Shown one piece after another: positions 26,016 through 33,869 of a stretch of 64,000 nt of DNA. Positions within the stretch are counted from its first letter, which is position 1. Each line of letters begins with the position of its first letter. The stretch lies in contig JADJAL010000024.1 of the NCBI GenBank assembly GCA_016704305.1, forward strand, positions 1 through 64,000, read 5' to 3'. This stretch comes from Haliea sp. GTDB lineage: Bacteria; Pseudomonadota; Gammaproteobacteria; Pseudomonadales; Halieaceae. The notes beneath the pieces are model-generated. The model was not told where the DNA came from and searched no databases. It saw only the letters and a list, made by a program, of their open reading frames with translations. The translations under genes were made by a program, and so were the position numbers.

Positions 26016-28430
26016 CTATTGCTCTTCGGGAATCTGGTGAAAATCGTCGGTGAGCAGGCAGTCATAGCGTCGCGTATCGTAGTTCGCCAAGGCCTCTATA
26101 TCGGCGGTATCGATGATGCCTTTCGCGGCGGCTTCCCGTAATGCATCGGCGATCTCCACGGCTTCGAGTTCGCCCTTGCCGCGTGCGCGCGCGAAGGCCT
26201 GCCACACATCATCGACCTGCAACAGCAGGCTGTACGTTGTTTCCAGCCGACCAACGGCGTCGTCCGGGTCGTCGCTGACAAACACCATTTCACTGAAGCT
26301 CGCACGCACGGGATTGGGCTCCATTATCAGCCCGCCCAACATCCGCACCAGGTTGTCGTCCGGAGCCCGCACAACGCTGCCGGGTGGCAGGCAGAGGAGT
26401 TTCAACAACCACCCAAGCCCGCGCACCGGAAAATTCTGGCAGAAGGCCGCCAATGCACTCTGCGCGTTATAAAGCGCGCGCCGCACCGCATACTCCGCAT
26501 GCGCAGTCGCCGCGGCGCTCTGCGCACCGGCGTCGTGATACTGCAAAATGCTACAGGCGATGAACAGTTCACTGTGTATATCGCCCAGGCGAGCGGACAA
26601 CAGTTCGCTGCGCTTGAGGTTGCCTCCCAATACCGCCAGCGCCACATCCGCACTGCACGCAAGGGCGGCGCTGATCTGCCCGATGCGCCGATACCACGGA
26701 CGGCTGAAGCGGCTGGCAGACGGCGGCGCTGGCAAGCATCGGGTCAGCGCGAAAGCAGACACCAGAAGCCGCGACGCGTTGCTTGCGACATGACCGAGGT
26801 GCGCGAGGAACAGCGGCTCAAAGGCATCAATGCCCGCCTGTTCATCCTCGCGCTGCAGACACTGCATCTCCTTGAGCAGATAAGGATGGCAGCGCAACGC
26901 GCCCTGACCAAATATCATCAGTGAACGGGTGAGGATATTGGCGCCCTCTACGGTAATCGCCACCGGCAGTGCGTGGTAGTTCGACGCCAGGAAATTGCGC
27001 GGTCCGAGTTGAATCGCTCGACCACCCACAACGTCCATCCCGTGATTCACCAGATCGCGCATCCGTTCCGTGGCGTGGTACTTCGCCATCGCGGTCAGCA
27101 CGGAGGGAGCGCCTTCATCCAGTCCCCGCGTCACCATCTGGCGCATGGCCTCCAGCATATAGGCGCCGGCCGCTATCTCCGCCGTGGCCTCCTGCACGCC
27201 CTCGAACTTGCCAATTTCCGTATTGAATTGCCGACGGATTCGGGCATAGGCGCCTACGGTGAGATAGCACATCTCGCCACTGGCCGTGGCGAGTGCCGGG
27301 AGAGAAACGCCGCGACCTGCGGCAAGGCACTCGATCAACATGCGCCAACCTTTACCGGCCATGTCGGCGCCGCCGATGATCCAGTCCACGGGAATAAATA
27401 CATCGTTTCCTTTGATGGGGCCGTTCATAAAGGGAGCGCCCGGATCGTGGCGCCTGCCGATCTCGATCCCGGGGTGGCCTGCGGGCAGCAGCGCGCAGGT
27501 AATGCCATAGTCGACGGTGTCGGGATCGCCAAGCAGTCCTTCGGGATCGCGCAACTGGAAGGCGAGGCCAACGACCGTTGCAACCGGAGCCAGCGTAATC
27601 CAGCGTTTGCTGAACGTGAGCCGCAGGCCAATCACCTCACTGCCCTCGAATTCACCGCGACAAACAATACCAAGATCAGGAATGGCGCCAGCGTCGGAAC
27701 CCGCCTCCGGTCCGGTGAGGCCGAAGCACGGCAGCTCGGAGCCGTCGGCCAGTCCCGGCAGCCACCGTCGTTTCTGCTCATCGGTGCCGTATTTCACCAG
27801 CAGTTCGCCGGGCCCCAGCGAATTCGGCACCATCGCCGTTACTGCAACCGTGATGGAGCGGCTGGCAATCTTGCTCATCACCCTGCTCTGGGCGTATGGA
27901 CTGAAATTCCTGCCGCCATACTCCTCCGGGATGATCAGGCCAAAGAAACCGTGCTCACGCAGGTACCGCCACGTCTGCGGCGACAAATCGTGGCGCTGCT
28001 GGATATCCCAGTCATCAATCAGGCGACACAATGCCTCGACTTCATGCTCCAGGAACGACTGCTCCGCAGCGGTCAACAGTGGGGGAGAAATGCGAGCGAA
28101 CACTTCCCAGTCTGGCGAGCCACTGAACAAATCCTTTTCCCACCACGTAGTGCCCGCTGCCAGCGCTTCCTCTTCTGTTTTGCTCATTGCGGGCAGGGCT
28201 TTCTTGAGCAGGCGAAACGCGGGCTCGGTGATGACGCGGCGGCGCAATGGCCGGACATTCAGCAGCACAGCAACCACCACCAGCGGCAGCAGCACAATCC
28301 ACATGCCGGCGCTGGAAATCGTGAGCAGCACGGTGCCCGCCAACACAATCGCCGTGCCCGCTCGCAGGGTCGTGTTGTAGTGGAACACAGCGACAACAAG
28401 GGCAATAAACAGGAGCAGCGATAGCAACAT
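26016..28430 (-). CDS. fadE: Acyl-CoA dehydrogenase FadE
   Basis: Flavoprotein for the first step of fatty acid beta-oxidation. 804 residues, the length of the gammaproteobacterial FadE type. Two N-terminal membrane helices (residues 1-60) precede the acyl-CoA dehydrogenase fold: FFGLIIPEEYGGRNFS, LTGPEAGSDAGAIPD (FAD/substrate loop), MDVVGGRAIQLGPRN and the C-terminal DUF1974-type extension. ATG 28430 has GGAGG five bases upstream; the frame opens 26 codons earlier. A sigma-54-like element lies 125 bases upstream (28553-28568). Confidence 0.95.
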   Translation of the reverse strand: MLLSLLLFIALVVAVFHYNTTLRAGTAIVLAGTVLLTISSAGMWIVLLPLVVVAVLLNVRPLRRRVITEPAFRLLKKALPAMSKTEEEALAAGTTWWEKDLFSGSPDWEVFARISPPLLTAAEQSFLEHEVEALCRLIDDWDIQQRHDLSPQTWRYLREHGFFGLIIPEEYGGRNFSPYAQSRVMSKIASRSITVAVTAMVPNSLGPGELLVKYGTDEQKRRWLPGLADGSELPCFGLTGPEAGSDAGAIPDLGIVCRGEFEGSEVIGLRLTFSKRWITLAPVATVVGLAFQLRDPEGLLGDPDTVDYGITCALLPAGHPGIEIGRRHDPGAPFMNGPIKGNDVFIPVDWIIGGADMAGKGWRMLIECLAAGRGVSLPALATASGEMCYLTVGAYARIRRQFNTEIGKFEGVQEATAEIAAGAYMLEAMRQMVTRGLDEGAPSVLTAMAKYHATERMRDLVNHGMDVVGGRAIQLGPRNFLASNYHALPVAITVEGANILTRSLMIFGQGALRCHPYLLKEMQCLQREDEQAGIDAFEPLFLAHLGHVASNASRLLVSAFALTRCLPAPPSASRFSRPWYRRIGQISAALACSADVALAVLGGNLKRSELLSARLGDIHSELFIACSILQYHDAGAQSAAATAHAEYAVRRALYNAQSALAAFCQNFPVRGLGWLLKLLCLPPGSVVRAPDDNLVRMLGGLIMEPNPVRASFSEMVFVSDDPDDAVGRLETTYSLLLQVDDVWQAFARARGKGELEAVEIADALREAAAKGIIDTADIEALANYDTRRYDCLLTDDFHQIPEEQ

Positions 28431-28552
28431 AAAACCTCCGATGGATAAGCGGCAGCGGCGTCCTCTCTCCACTAACTCAGGTAGCAGTGCCACACCGCGC
28501 AACAGCACTAATAATCTGCCATCACGCAGAATGCCACCGACACGTCTTCTCT

Positions 28553-28568
28553 AGCACCCTTTGTGCCA
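28553..28568 (-). promoter_or_regulatory. Candidate sigma-54 promoter for fadE
   Basis: On the minus strand TGGCACAAAGGGTGCT: perfect -24 box TGGCAC and GC of the -12 box at the required GG-N10-GC spacing. -12 is GTGCT rather than TTGCA. Transcription would start near 28542, giving an untranslated leader of about 110 bases. Confidence 0.5.
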
Positions 28569-28606
28569 GTACACGTCAGATCGACGTTCGACACCACGCC
28601 TCAATG

Positions 28607-28622
28607 TGGCACAGGTCTTGCG
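28607..28622 (+). promoter_or_regulatory. Candidate sigma-54 promoter for the DUF1328 gene
   Basis: TGGCACAGGTCTTGCG matches the -24/-12 consensus at TGGCAC and TTGC with exact GG-N10-GC spacing. It is 61 bases before the ATG at 28683. Best of the four sigma-54-like sites in this region. Confidence 0.65.
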
Positions 28623-28682
28623 ACGAGTGATGTGACGTGGCGCACTCAGCGGCACACATACGTGGACAACAAGGAGAAGCAT

Positions 28683-28847
28683 ATGCTTAATCTGGCGTTG
28701 ACGTTTTTAATCGTCGCATTGATAGCCGGCGTCCTGGGTCTCACGGGAATCGCTGGAATCTCTGCCAACATCGCCTGGATACTGTTCGTCGGCGGCCTGG
28801 TCCTGGCGATAATCATGTTTGTGATGGGTAGGAGGCCACCGCTGTAG
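28683..28847 (+). CDS. DUF1328 small membrane protein (YtjA-like)
   Basis: 54 residues with two hydrophobic helices: LALTFLIVALIAGVLGLTG and WILFVGGLVLAIIMFVMG, ending GRRPPL. This is the DUF1328 family of small stress-linked inner-membrane proteins, function unknown. Strong AAGGAG seven bases upstream of ATG 28683; the 40 upstream in-frame codons are not part of the family. Preceded by a sigma-54-like promoter. Confidence 0.85.
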   Translation: MLNLALTFLIVALIAGVLGLTGIAGISANIAWILFVGGLVLAIIMFVMGRRPPL

Positions 28848-29047
28848 CACTCCTTCCTTAGCTCGCCACTGCTCGAGACAGGTCACTGTGTCGTCAGTGG
28901 CGATTCCCTCTACCGTTCCGATTAACTTTCGCCATATTTTCACGAACTTGTAAAAACTACATGCCCCATTGACCTGCTCATCAGCTTTCGCCACACAACT
29001 ACAACGCAAAACGGGGCCATTTCGCAGCCGGCATTCCAAAATTGCGC

Positions 29048-29063
29048 TGGCATGTTTTCTGCA
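29048..29063 (+). promoter_or_regulatory. Candidate sigma-54 promoter for the YqjD-like gene
   Basis: TGGCATGTTTTCTGCA has GG and GC ten bases apart; two mismatches to TGGCACG-N4-TTGCA. It lies 64 bases before the ATG at 29127 and would drive the yqjD/yqjE/yqjK-like group. Confidence 0.55.
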
Positions 29064-29126
29064 TACTCACTCTTGCACGCTCGCCGCTACCGGCGAATCC
29101 CTCGAATCCGAATCAGGAGCATGACC

Positions 29127-29471
29127 ATGACAGCCACTAACCCGACGACAGCCACGAATAGCCCGATGTCAACGCAGGATCACACCACAGGCGGCGGTAC
29201 CGAAAACTTCAGCACCACTACCGCCAAGATAACCTCTGCCGCGCATACAGCGGTGGACATCGCAGCGGAAAACCTCGCACATGCAGAAAAGGCGCTGCGT
29301 GAGGCGCGCATCAGCGCCGGGGAAAAAGTGAGCGAAACCGCGCAGCAGGCAAAATCCTATTCCGAGGACGCTTTGGCCACCGTAACGGCCTACGTAGGCC
29401 ATTACCCGCTGCGCTCAGTTGGCATTGCATTGGCCGCAGGCTTTCTATTGTCCGCGCTGTTGAAGAAATAA
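29127..29471 (+). CDS. DUF883 protein (YqjD/ElaB-like ribosome-associated membrane anchor)
   Basis: 114 residues. A Thr/Ser-rich N-terminus is followed by an amphipathic helix with heptads (NLAHAEKALREARISAGEKV) and a C-terminal membrane segment in HYPLRSVGIALAAGFLLSAL. This is the ElaB/YqjD/YgaM layout; E. coli members bind 70S ribosomes to the inner membrane in stationary phase. AGGAG lies seven bases before ATG 29127; ATG 29121 is too close to the ribosome site. First gene of the yqjDEK-like row. Confidence 0.85.
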   Translation: MTATNPTTATNSPMSTQDHTTGGGTENFSTTTAKITSAAHTAVDIAAENLAHAEKALREARISAGEKVSETAQQAKSYSEDALATVTAYVGHYPLRSVGIALAAGFLLSALLKK

Positions 29472-29477
29472 ACTGGA

Positions 29478-29951
29478 ATGGACAATCCAACAGGACAGGG
29501 ACTTGGGTCCACGGAACACCGGCAACCCACCCAGCAGGCCAGGGAGAACCCGTCTTTGGACGAGTTAGTCTCCAGCGCCCATGAACTGTACTCTGATACC
29601 ACTGCACAGATCAGGGACATTGGAGAACTTGCCTTCATGGAACTTGAACTGGCCATCCGGTCGCTGCAGTGGGGAATCTGGACACTGTTCATGTTCGGCG
29701 CTTGCAGCGTCATGGCCGGGACGTTCCTGCTGCTGGCAATTGTTCTGTTGCTCATGGAGAGTAGCTTCCCGCCGGCGACTGTAATGCTCTTTTGCAGCGT
29801 GTTCAGTGCAATAGCCGCATCCTTCCTGTTTCTAGGCCTCAAGTCGCTCACCAAGCGGATGACTTTCAGGAATTTGAGACGCCATCTGACGCAGGCGAGG
29901 AGACGGGAATCATGTCGAACATTGATCATGCGATTGCCACTCATCGCCTGA
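29478..29951 (+). CDS. YqjE-like phage-holin-family membrane protein
   Basis: 157 residues. A soluble N-terminus with SLDELVSSAHELYSDTT is followed by two membrane helices (MFGACSVMAGTFLLLAIVLL and VMLFCSVFSAIAASFLFLG) and a basic C-terminus. The size, helix pair and position after the DUF883 gene match YqjE (holin superfamily 6). Role unknown. It overlaps the next gene by 40 bases. Confidence 0.75.
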   Translation: MDNPTGQGLGSTEHRQPTQQARENPSLDELVSSAHELYSDTTAQIRDIGELAFMELELAIRSLQWGIWTLFMFGACSVMAGTFLLLAIVLLLMESSFPPATVMLFCSVFSAIAASFLFLGLKSLTKRMTFRNLRRHLTQARRRESCRTLIMRLPLIA

Positions 29952-30247
29952 CTCTGGGCCGGAGGCGCCAGAGGATACGCCAGCAACTGTGCCAATTGCG
30001 CAGCGATGCCAGAAGCTATTGCGCAAAACCGTCCACGCTCATCGGCGCATTCCTGGCGGGAACGGCTCTGGGGGCGCTCTCCTCACCGCGCGTGCACGAC
30101 GGGCAGAGACAACACTCGTCTGCTTCTACAAGGGGCGACTCGTTCCTGCGCGAACAAGCCATCGCGGCACTGAAACTACTGACTGCGAACGCCCTTGTCG
30201 GATTGTTTGCGCGTCTGCGCCACCTTGCAGGAAGTGAGCGCGTTTGA
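29912..30247 (+). CDS. YqjK-like basic small protein
   Basis: 111 residues starting MSNIDHAIATHRLTLGRRRQ. The basic N-terminus, a weak hydrophobic stretch (STLIGAFLAGTALGAL) and a second near the C-terminus (LLTANALVGLFARL) fit the third member of yqjDEK-type clusters. GGAGACGGG upstream gives a ribosome site inside the preceding gene. Assigned by context. Confidence 0.55.
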   Translation: MSNIDHAIATHRLTLGRRRQRIRQQLCQLRSDARSYCAKPSTLIGAFLAGTALGALSSPRVHDGQRQHSSASTRGDSFLREQAIAALKLLTANALVGLFARLRHLAGSERV

Positions 30248-30325
30248 AGGGAAAAGCGCGAAAATGCGCAGGCATTGATGCACGACGCACCTCGGTAGTA
30301 GATAGAGCACGCAGAGGACTACGGT

Positions 30326-30496
30326 ATGGAACTTGGCGGGATTGTTGGATTGGTCATTATTGTGGTCGATCTCTGGGCGATTTTGCGGATTATCGGCTCC
30401 AGCGCTCCGGTCAGTGCCAAGATACTGTGGTCGCTGCTGATCATCGTTTTACCCGTAGTGGGCCTGATTATCTGGTTCGTGGCAGGACCCCAATAG
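30326..30496 (+). CDS. Small PLDc_N-type membrane protein
   Basis: 56 residues: start MELGGIVGLVIIVVDLWAIL, then a short basic linker with RIIGSSAPVSAK, then ILWSLLIIVLPVVGLIIWF and AGPQ. This is the two-helix phospholipase-D-nuclease N-terminal (PLDc_N) pattern, here alone without a catalytic domain. Such mini-proteins occur widely near stress genes. Most gene callers would miss it because of its size. Confidence 0.75.
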   Translation: MELGGIVGLVIIVVDLWAILRIIGSSAPVSAKILWSLLIIVLPVVGLIIWFVAGPQ

Positions 30497-30641
30497 GCTC
30501 GTCCACTCACTGGAAAGTACCGGGTCGCTCATTGGACTATTCGCTATAGAAGCCCATAATCAACTCAGGATTCTCGATCAGCGCAACCGCAAATTTCAAA
30601 ATATCGTGTCCCATTCCGGATTGCCACGGGAGTAGCCATCT

Positions 30642-32048
30642 TTGACAACATATAGTCTGATTCTGGATTCGGATGCAGCGCACGCTGAGCGATTGTCGCA
30701 TTTCTGCAATGACGTAGGCGCCGAAGTTCTGTATGCCACCAACATTGAAGAGGCGCTGGTTGCGCTGAGAAGTCACGCTGTCACCTTCGCCTTTATCGAA
30801 CTACATGGCGGCGCCGAAGATGACCAAAGCAGCGGCTTGATGTTATTGGAATCCGGCGCGCTGGCCGATGTTGAGGCTATGTTCATGAGTAATCATGACA
30901 ATCCCAGGCTAGCGGACGACGCTATTCGCCAGGGTGCCAGCTACTTCTTCTGCAAGCCCTTCGATCCGCTGGTGCTAGGCCCGATCATGCGGGATATCGT
31001 CGTGGAGTCGCTGCCCACCGCGGAACCTGATGCAGAAGACGCCCCCTGTGCAGTCGACCAGTTTGGTTTCCTGCGCGGCAGTTCCCCGAGCATGCGCAAA
31101 CTGTACCGCCTCCTGCGCAAAGTGGCGCAGACCGATGCCAGCCTGATGATTGTCGGAGAGAGTGGCACCGGAAAGGAGCTGGTGGCACAAACCGTCCATA
31201 CACTGTCGCCCCGCTCCGCCCAGCCATTTATCTGCGTCAATTGCGCCGCAGTGGCGGAATCGCTGATTGAGAGCCAGTTGTTCGGACACGAGAAGGGCAG
31301 TTTCAGCGGTGCGCATAGTCGGCATCGCGGCCTTTTCGAGCAGGCCGATGGCGGGACTCTTTTCCTGGATGAAATCACGGAAATGGATATCAACATGCAG
31401 AGCAAATTACTGCGGGTGCTGGAGACGAGGATGTTCCGCAGGCTGGGCTCCGAAGAGGTGATCAGCGTCGATGTACGATTCCTGTCCGCGACGAACGTCT
31501 CGCCGGACAACGCGGTCAAGCAGGGCAAGCTGCGGGAGGACCTTTACTATCGACTCGCCCAGTTCCCGATCTACGTACCCCCGCTGCGACAGCGCCAGGG
31601 CGACATCGCTGGCCTGGCACAGCACTTCCTCAATGCCCTGAACGAAAAGCATGCGACCAACATTGTGTTTACCACCCAGGCACTCGATGCGATCTCATCC
31701 CGCTCGTGGCCAGGCAATGTTCGCGAATTGAAAAATCTTGTGGAGCGCGCCTATATTGTGTCGGACGGGTTCATTAAAGCCGTCGATCTCCCAACGCCGG
31801 TTTCGATCCCAACGTTCGCCAGGGAAGATCACCAACCCCGAGAGGTCGACGGAGCAGAAATCCTGGTGCCCGTGGGTATACCCCTGGCGGATGCCGAGAG
31901 GACGTTGATACTCGCAGCGCTGGAGCGAAATTCTGGCGACAAAAGGACCACCGCGGAGGAGCTCGGCATCAGCCTGAAAACACTGTACAACCGACTCCGG
32001 GACTACGACTCACAATCGTCCGATTCGGATATATCACCCGAAGCCTGA
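30642..32048 (+). CDS. Sigma-54-dependent activator (NtrC family) with altered receiver
   Basis: 468 residues. Receiver-like domain (1-125) has Asp9/Asp11 and Lys106 (CKPFD), but the phospho-acceptor position in FAFIELHG is Glu53, not Asp. The AAA+ domain (about 145-385) has Walker A GESGTGKE, Walker B GGTLFLDE, sensor region VRFLSATN and, in place of GAFTGA, GSFSGA. The C-terminal HTH is RTTAEELGISLKTLYNRL. The product should activate RpoN promoters, perhaps without phosphorylation. Start is TTG with GGGAG about nine bases upstream; no ATG fits. No histidine kinase gene is near. Ends overlap the convergent PRC-barrel gene by 46 bases. Four sigma-54-like sites lie within 5 kb. Confidence 0.9.
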   Translation: MTTYSLILDSDAAHAERLSHFCNDVGAEVLYATNIEEALVALRSHAVTFAFIELHGGAEDDQSSGLMLLESGALADVEAMFMSNHDNPRLADDAIRQGASYFFCKPFDPLVLGPIMRDIVVESLPTAEPDAEDAPCAVDQFGFLRGSSPSMRKLYRLLRKVAQTDASLMIVGESGTGKELVAQTVHTLSPRSAQPFICVNCAAVAESLIESQLFGHEKGSFSGAHSRHRGLFEQADGGTLFLDEITEMDINMQSKLLRVLETRMFRRLGSEEVISVDVRFLSATNVSPDNAVKQGKLREDLYYRLAQFPIYVPPLRQRQGDIAGLAQHFLNALNEKHATNIVFTTQALDAISSRSWPGNVRELKNLVERAYIVSDGFIKAVDLPTPVSIPTFAREDHQPREVDGAEILVPVGIPLADAERTLILAALERNSGDKRTTAEELGISLKTLYNRLRDYDSQSSDSDISPEA

Positions 32049-32281
32049 GAATTATGATCTCGGGACTGGCCGAATTTGGTCAGCTTGAAAGATTGCAGTT
32101 GCTCGTCGAAGCGCAGGTTGGGCCAATCCAGATGAATCGTCTGCCACGCCGTTTGCAATTCCAGATACTTGAGCCTGCCCGAATCCGCATCGAACGCGCA
32201 ACGCACGATGTTTCCCAGCTTTTGCCCTTGTAAACCCAGTACCGGCCAATCTCGTGTTGGGCGGACAAACAATGTTTGCAT
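32003..32281 (-). CDS. PRC-barrel-like small protein
   Basis: 92 residues. The core WPVLGLQGQKLGNIVRCAFD with ADSGRLKYLELQ follows the PRC-barrel pattern (short beta strands, G-x-x-G, D-x-x-T/S-G). The tail is polar and acidic. AGAGAG lies a few bases before the ATG. The last 46 bases are antisense to the end of the sigma-54 activator. Confidence 0.6.
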   Translation of the reverse strand: MQTLFVRPTRDWPVLGLQGQKLGNIVRCAFDADSGRLKYLELQTAWQTIHLDWPNLRFDEQLQSFKLTKFGQSRDHNSQASGDISESDDCES

Positions 32282-32439
32282 GGTTCTCTCTGTTCCTGAA
32301 TGCGTTGGTATTGCGACCTACCTTGCGAGCGCAGCGACAACTACCAATACCAACACGTCGGTTAATGTGAGCCAGCCGGTGTAATTCTTACATTGCGTTT
32401 GTAACATTCGATCACACCTTACGACAATTACATCTCCCG

Positions 32440-33056
32440 CTATGCAGTCGCCCTGCGCTTGACTGCACGGTTTTCGAAATTCTCGGCCGCAAACTCCCAA
32501 TTAAGGAGGTGGGCGATGACCGCTTCCAGATGCTTCTCACGCTCATTCTGGTAATCCAGGTAGTAGGCGTGCTCCCATACATCGATCGTCAGCAGCGGGA
32601 CTTGCGCCGCCGTCAGCGGATTGTCGGCATCGCCGGTACTGGTGACGCACAGTGAAGACGCGTCATTGTCGAATATCAACCACCCCCAGCCCGTACCAAA
32701 CTGACCCGCAGCGACCGTGCGCAATTGCTCCTGCAGCGCGTCCATGGAACCAAAGTCGCTTCGATCTGCCTGAGCAGCGGACCTGCCGTAGGCGCGGCAT
32801 TGCTTCCCGGTTCGATGCTCCGCCAGTAAAAATCGTGGTTCCAGACTTGCGCGGCGTTGTTGAACACGTCGCCATCGGACCCCCGGACAATTTCCTCCAG
32901 TGTCAGCGCCCGACGCTTGTCGTTCGCCAGCGCTTTGTCCAGCTTGTCCATATATCCCTGGTGATGCTTGTGATAATGAATACCTACAGTACGCTGGCTG
33001 ATGTAGGGTTCCAGCGCGTTTTCGGCGAATGGGAGTGGTGCGAGTTTGAAGTCCAT
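32440..33056 (-). CDS. Iron/manganese superoxide dismutase (frameshifted)
   Basis: Converts superoxide to peroxide and oxygen. Two frames make one protein of about 205 residues. The first (33056 to about 32758) has GIHYHKHHQGYMDKL and VWNHDFYWRS with the first two His ligands. The second (to 32440) has GTGWGWLIFD and DVWEHAYYLDYQ with the Asp and His ligands. Restoring one base near 32757 (GCGAC to GCGGAC) gives LLRQIEADFGSMDALQ, the expected joint. GAGGTGA lies five bases before the ATG. A sigma-54-like element is 70-85 bases upstream on the same strand. Metal preference cannot be told. Confidence 0.88.
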
Positions 33057-33124
33057 ATAGTCACCTCGAATGCCTGTAGTGGATCGGAATCGTCAACGTC
33101 ATTGAGCCGTGTCATATTCAATAA

Positions 33125-33140
33125 AGCATGTTCTGTGCCA
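33125..33140 (-). promoter_or_regulatory. Candidate sigma-54 promoter for sod
   Basis: On minus TGGCACAGAACATGCT: perfect TGGCAC at -24, GC of ATGCT at -12 with GG-N10-GC spacing. Predicted start near 33115, 59 bases before the sod ATG. The same bases form an AGCATG/CATGCT inverted repeat (33125-33144), so a repressor site is an alternative reading. Confidence 0.5.
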
Positions 33141-33157
33141 TGCTGAGAAAATACGGT

Positions 33158-33179
33158 GCGCATTCACTTGTGAATGCGC
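33158..33179. promoter_or_regulatory. Perfect 22-bp palindrome between sod and the CxxC protein gene
   Basis: Arms GCGCATTCAC and GTGAATGCGC separated by TT, 20 bases before the ATG at 33199. Its place between divergent genes suggests an operator for a dimeric regulator; it may also be the enhancer site for the sigma-54 activator. Confidence 0.55.
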
Positions 33180-33198
33180 TACGCGAACGGGTCAGACG

Positions 33199-33805
33199 AT
33201 GAACAAAAAAGTGCATGAGCTTGTCAACCAGATCCGCCAGCTGGAAGAAGAGTTGAGAGAAGCCCTGCTGGAGCAGGAAGCCAAACTCTCGTATCAGCTT
33301 GAAGGATCGAAGGTCAGGTTTGACCAGGCGGTGAAATCCGCGCACAAGCGCCTGAAAACAGGTCTTTTCACCTGGCTGCGCAACAGCCGCCCACAGAGCT
33401 TTCTTTCCGCCCCGTTTGTCTACGGCATGGTGCTGCCGATTGGACCGCTCGATATCTCGCTAACCTGTACCAGCAGATTTGCTTTGGCTGTACGACATAC
33501 CCCGGGTCATCCGGTCTGATTTTATTGTCATCGACCGACACCATCTGGCCTACCTCAATGTGATCGAGAAGCTGAATTGCATGTACTGCGGCTACGGCAC
33601 AGGCGTCATCAATTACGCCAGGGAAATCATCTCTCGCACCGAGCAGTACTGGTGCCCGATCAAGCATGCGCGGAAAGTCGTCGATGCCCACTCTCGCTAC
33701 AAGACATTTCTCGACTACGGCGACGCCACTGCCTATCCGATCGAACTGATGGATTTTCGCGCCGCGTTGAAAGAAGACAATACGAACACGCCTCCCGAAG
33801 CATAG
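33199..33805 (+). CDS. Conserved protein with coiled coil, membrane helices and Cys pair (two frameshifts)
   Basis: About 202 residues after correcting two one-base losses, near 33464 (ACCTG for ACCCTG) and near 33485 (TTTGG for TTTTGG). N-terminal coiled coil (LVNQIRQLEEELREALLEQE), then an apolar stretch from FLSAPFVYGMVLPIGPLDIS to QQICFWLYDIP with one or two membrane helices, then HLAYLNVIEKLNCMYCGYG and REIISRTEQYWCPIKHARKV. The CMYC pair plus a further Cys and His suggest a metal or redox site. I have seen this family as uncharacterised in proteobacteria; function unknown. Confidence 0.7.
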
Positions 33806-33869
33806 AACAGGGTGTTTGCACCAACCGCCCTGCTCGCCTGATCGCTTCCAGGATTTTGCCGTGTGGTGT

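Noticed and set aside
29792..29911. 40-codon extension of the YqjK-like frame
   Set aside because: Lies fully inside the YqjE-like gene; ATG 29912 has a ribosome site.
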